From assembly GCA_016935335.1 (NCBI GenBank), contig JAFGRE010000221.1:1-36597 (forward strand): 36,597 nucleotides of DNA. Direction: 5' to 3'. Origin of the DNA: Deltaproteobacteria bacterium (lineage in GTDB: Bacteria; Desulfobacterota; WTBG01; JAGOGO01). Every line of letters starts with the position of its first letter. Within the stretch, counting starts at the first letter, position 1. Under the pieces are notes generated by a model. That model was not told where the DNA came from. It made no database searches and saw only the letters and a program-made list of their open reading frames with translations. Both the position numbers and the translations under genes were made by a program. Below, in pieces: positions 34,850 through 36,597 of this stretch.

Positions 34850-35215
34850 TCAATAACCGTAGCCACCGGTTTCGATTTCCACCAGCCTGCCATTTTCAAA
34901 TCTCAGAATCTGGATAAAACGGCGCGGGCCGAAATTATACATCCACTCCTCGATCTCCACGGGAACAACAACCGTCGATGATCTGCCGCCGTAATACTTA
35001 TGGAAATACGGTCGATCATGAAGTTTCTCAATCCGTGTCACCGTCCGCTTTTCCACCCAGACGGGCTCTCCACATTTTACGATGACATCGAATTTCGTAT
35101 CTCCTTCGGAAACAAGCCTCCCCTTGCACCGAAGTGCAAAAGAGGTCCCGCCGGCAGCCAGTACCAGAACGATGACTATAGGGAGTACAAAAGGAAGCGT
35201 CCGCCTGGCATTCAT
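34850..35215 (-). CDS. DUF2845 domain protein, exported
   Basis: A 121-residue small secreted protein. The N-terminus is MNARRTLPFVLPIVIVLVLAAGGTSFA, a clear signal peptide with cleavage likely after SFA. The mature protein begins with LRCKGRLVSEGDTKFDVIVKCGEP, the core of DUF2845, with two conserved cysteines, and ends EEWMYNFGPRRFIQILRFENGRLVEIETGG, also typical. The frame opens at a GTG at 35230, but AGGAG 7 bases before the ATG at 35215 fits the shorter start. Function is unknown; the fold is thought to resemble small outer-membrane assembly-type domains, which I cannot confirm here. It converges with the DUF3106 gene, ending 63 bases from it. Confidence 0.85.
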   Translation of the reverse strand: MNARRTLPFVLPIVIVLVLAAGGTSFALRCKGRLVSEGDTKFDVIVKCGEPVWVEKRTVTRIEKLHDRPYFHKYYGGRSSTVVVPVEIEEWMYNFGPRRFIQILRFENGRLVEIETGGYGY

Positions 35216-35538
35216 CGTGTTGCTCCTCACGGATCATGTGGTATAGTCGTTATGATGTTAATCATTATAGCACAAATTCCGCTGAGCGATAAATAAGCGC
35301 CGATAGGTTGGTGGAGCGATCGATTCGGATCGCTTCCCGGGTGTTTTGAATAATCAAGAGGACTGAAACCGTGCAGGTCCTTGTGAAGGCGCCTGCCTTC
35401 ACCCGGATCCCCGTGCGATGCGCAGAGATCCGCGCTGCCGGGCATGCCGCGAAAAATAGTTTGATTTTAATGAGGTTAGGGTTAGAATCTCCATAGCTCC
35501 CGTAACTGACCGCTCAAAAGGGAACGGATTTCTTACGT
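35216..35538. other. Intergenic region upstream of hypF, with a strong hairpin
   Basis: It contains a perfect 8-bp stem with a 4-base loop at 35383-35402 (GTGAAGGC-GCCT-GCCTTCAC), extended below by GGTCC/GGATCC with a bulge, and a second stem AGCGATC-GATTCG-GATCGCT (about 35313-35332). Neither is followed by a T-run, so they are not simple terminators. Both could be operators or leader-RNA structure. No promoter is convincing, and no gene is seen. Confidence 0.4.
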
Positions 35539-36597
35539 ATGCCCGACACCATAACCATAAAAAACGCCCGCATAAGCGTCCGCGGTGTCGTCCAAGGAGT
35601 AGGCTTCAGGCCCTTTGTCTATCAACTTGCCGCCCAACATGACCTGAAAGGGTGGGTCTGCAACACGTCGGGGGATGTCACCATCGAGGTGGAAGGAATG
35701 GGGCAGGCGATCACTTCTTTTTTTGACCAGCTTACCACTGAGGCGCCACCTCTTGCCCAGATTGATCATATCAACGTCGATTACGGAGAGCCGGCGGGGT
35801 ATCGGCGTTTCGAAATCAAGGGAAGCAGATCCGAAAAGGGACGCTATCAGCGCGTTTCGCCTGATAGTGCTACCTGTCCCCTCTGTTTGACCGAGCTTTT
35901 TAACGAAAAAGATCGCCGTTTCCGCCACCCCTTTATAAACTGCACGCACTGCGGCCCTCGCTTTACTATCATAAGAGACATACCATATGACCGGCCGCAG
36001 ACAACGATGCAGAACTTTATCATGTGCCCTGACTGTCAACGCGAGTATGATGATCCCGCTGATCGGCGTTTCCATGCCCAACCTACCTGTTGTCCCCGAT
36101 GCGGCCCCCAGCTTAAGCTTACGGATAAAGAGGGAACGATTCGCTCGTCACAGGATCCCCTTGCTGATGCGGCAGCGCTCCTTAAAGCCGGAATGATCTT
36201 GGCCGTAAAGGGAATCGGCGGTTTCCTGCTGGCCTGTGACGCCACGAATGAGGACGCAGTGCAGCGTCTCCGCCGCCGAAAGCAGAGGCCCTGTAAACCC
36301 TTTGCCGTTATGATGACCTCGCTGCAGGAGGCGGAGGAGTACTGCACTATCTCGCCCGAAGAGACAGGCCTTCTTACTTCACCACTATCCCCGATTGTTT
36401 TAGTGCCCCTTAAAGATCATCACCGCCTTGCTCCCGGCATCGCCCCGAAGCTTACCTGCCTGGGCGTGATGCTCCCGTACACGCCGCTCCATCATCTCCT
36501 GTTATATGAAGCCCAACTGCCCCTGGTTATGACCAGCGGCAATCTCAGCGAAGAGCCCATCGTCAAAGACAACGACGAAGCGCTCCTGAAACTCGCA
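35539..36597 (+). CDS. hypF: Carbamoyltransferase HypF (3' end beyond window)
   Basis: The first 353 codons of HypF, which makes the thiocarbamate used as cyanide-ligand source for the active site of [NiFe] hydrogenases. The N-terminal acylphosphatase domain begins near residue 10 with ISVRGVVQGVGFRPFVYQLA. Two zinc-finger blocks follow: CPLCLTELF with CTHCGPRF, and CPDCQREYDD with CCPRCGP. The YrdC-like domain begins near residue 215 (AAALLKAGMILAVKGIGGF, then LRRRKQRPCKPFAVM) and reaches PLVMTSGNLSEEPI. The C-terminal Kae1-like carbamoyl-transfer domain is outside the window. No clear ribosome binding site precedes the ATG at 35539. No hydrogenase or other hyp gene is visible, so they may lie to the right. 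Confidence 0.96.
   Translation, partial: MPDTITIKNARISVRGVVQGVGFRPFVYQLAAQHDLKGWVCNTSGDVTIEVEGMGQAITSFFDQLTTEAPPLAQIDHINVDYGEPAGYRRFEIKGSRSEKGRYQRVSPDSATCPLCLTELFNEKDRRFRHPFINCTHCGPRFTIIRDIPYDRPQTTMQNFIMCPDCQREYDDPADRRFHAQPTCCPRCGPQLKLTDKEGTIRSSQDPLADAAALLKAGMILAVKGIGGFLLACDATNEDAVQRLRRRKQRPCKPFAVMMTSLQEAEEYCTISPEETGLLTSPLSPIVLVPLKDHHRLAPGIAPKLTCLGVMLPYTPLHHLLLYEAQLPLVMTSGNLSEEPIVKDNDEALLKLA

Overview
This window looks like a piece of the chromosome of a Gram-negative anaerobe of the deltaproteobacterial type (Desulfobacterota and relatives). That placement is an inference from gene content. The evidence is LPS-type glycosyltransferases and an LpxL-family acyltransferase, a xerC-hslV-hslU block, carboxynorspermidine-type polyamine genes, a sigma-54 promoter, a type II/IV assembly ATPase, HypF, and envelope families (DUF6600, DUF3106, DUF2845) that are common in this group. 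I found no tRNA, rRNA, insertion sequence, prophage or CRISPR array. Most genes look like stable chromosomal genes.

Layout. 1-2788 (minus strand): three glycosyltransferases, the first cut by the window edge, probably acting on LPS core or another surface glycan. 2789-3306: gene-free, with a good sigma-70-type promoter reading right. 3307-7794 (plus): FAH-family hydrolase, glycogen branching enzyme GlgB, a DHH phosphoesterase with an altered signature motif, and a GNAT acetyltransferase. 8227-14098 (plus): a tight hemE-hemH-hemY haem operon whose last gene overlaps a GH57/DUF3536 alpha-glucan enzyme. 14200-15767 (plus): a textbook -24/-12 (sigma-54) promoter, an unrecognised 355-residue protein and a 63-residue protein with a strong ribosome binding site. 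15813-16838 (minus): a UDP-glucuronate 4-epimerase-like enzyme. 17252-19630 (plus): a GspE/PilB-type ATPase with an N-terminal GAF domain.

19634-25014 (minus): xerC-hslV-hslU-rlpA-lipoprotein, with its own promoter near 24020, preceded by an LpxL-like acyltransferase. 25190-27532 (minus): carboxynorspermidine dehydrogenase and decarboxylase (nspC), a polyamine pathway pair. 27685-30245 (minus): three overlapping genes of unknown function that look translationally coupled. 30719-34787 (plus): an envelope-stress-like module made of a FecR/DUF6600 secreted protein, an ECF sigma factor, a zinc-finger anti-sigma factor and a DUF3106 protein. 34850-35215 (minus): a DUF2845 protein. 35539 to the end (plus): the first half of hypF, for [NiFe]-hydrogenase maturation.

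The best candidates for undescribed biology are the coupled three-gene unknown cluster, the sigma-54-controlled orphan with its small partner gene, and the ECF/anti-sigma/DUF3106/DUF6600 module. I did not find a clear defence system or mobile genetic system. All family calls come from reading motifs by eye. No database search was run.
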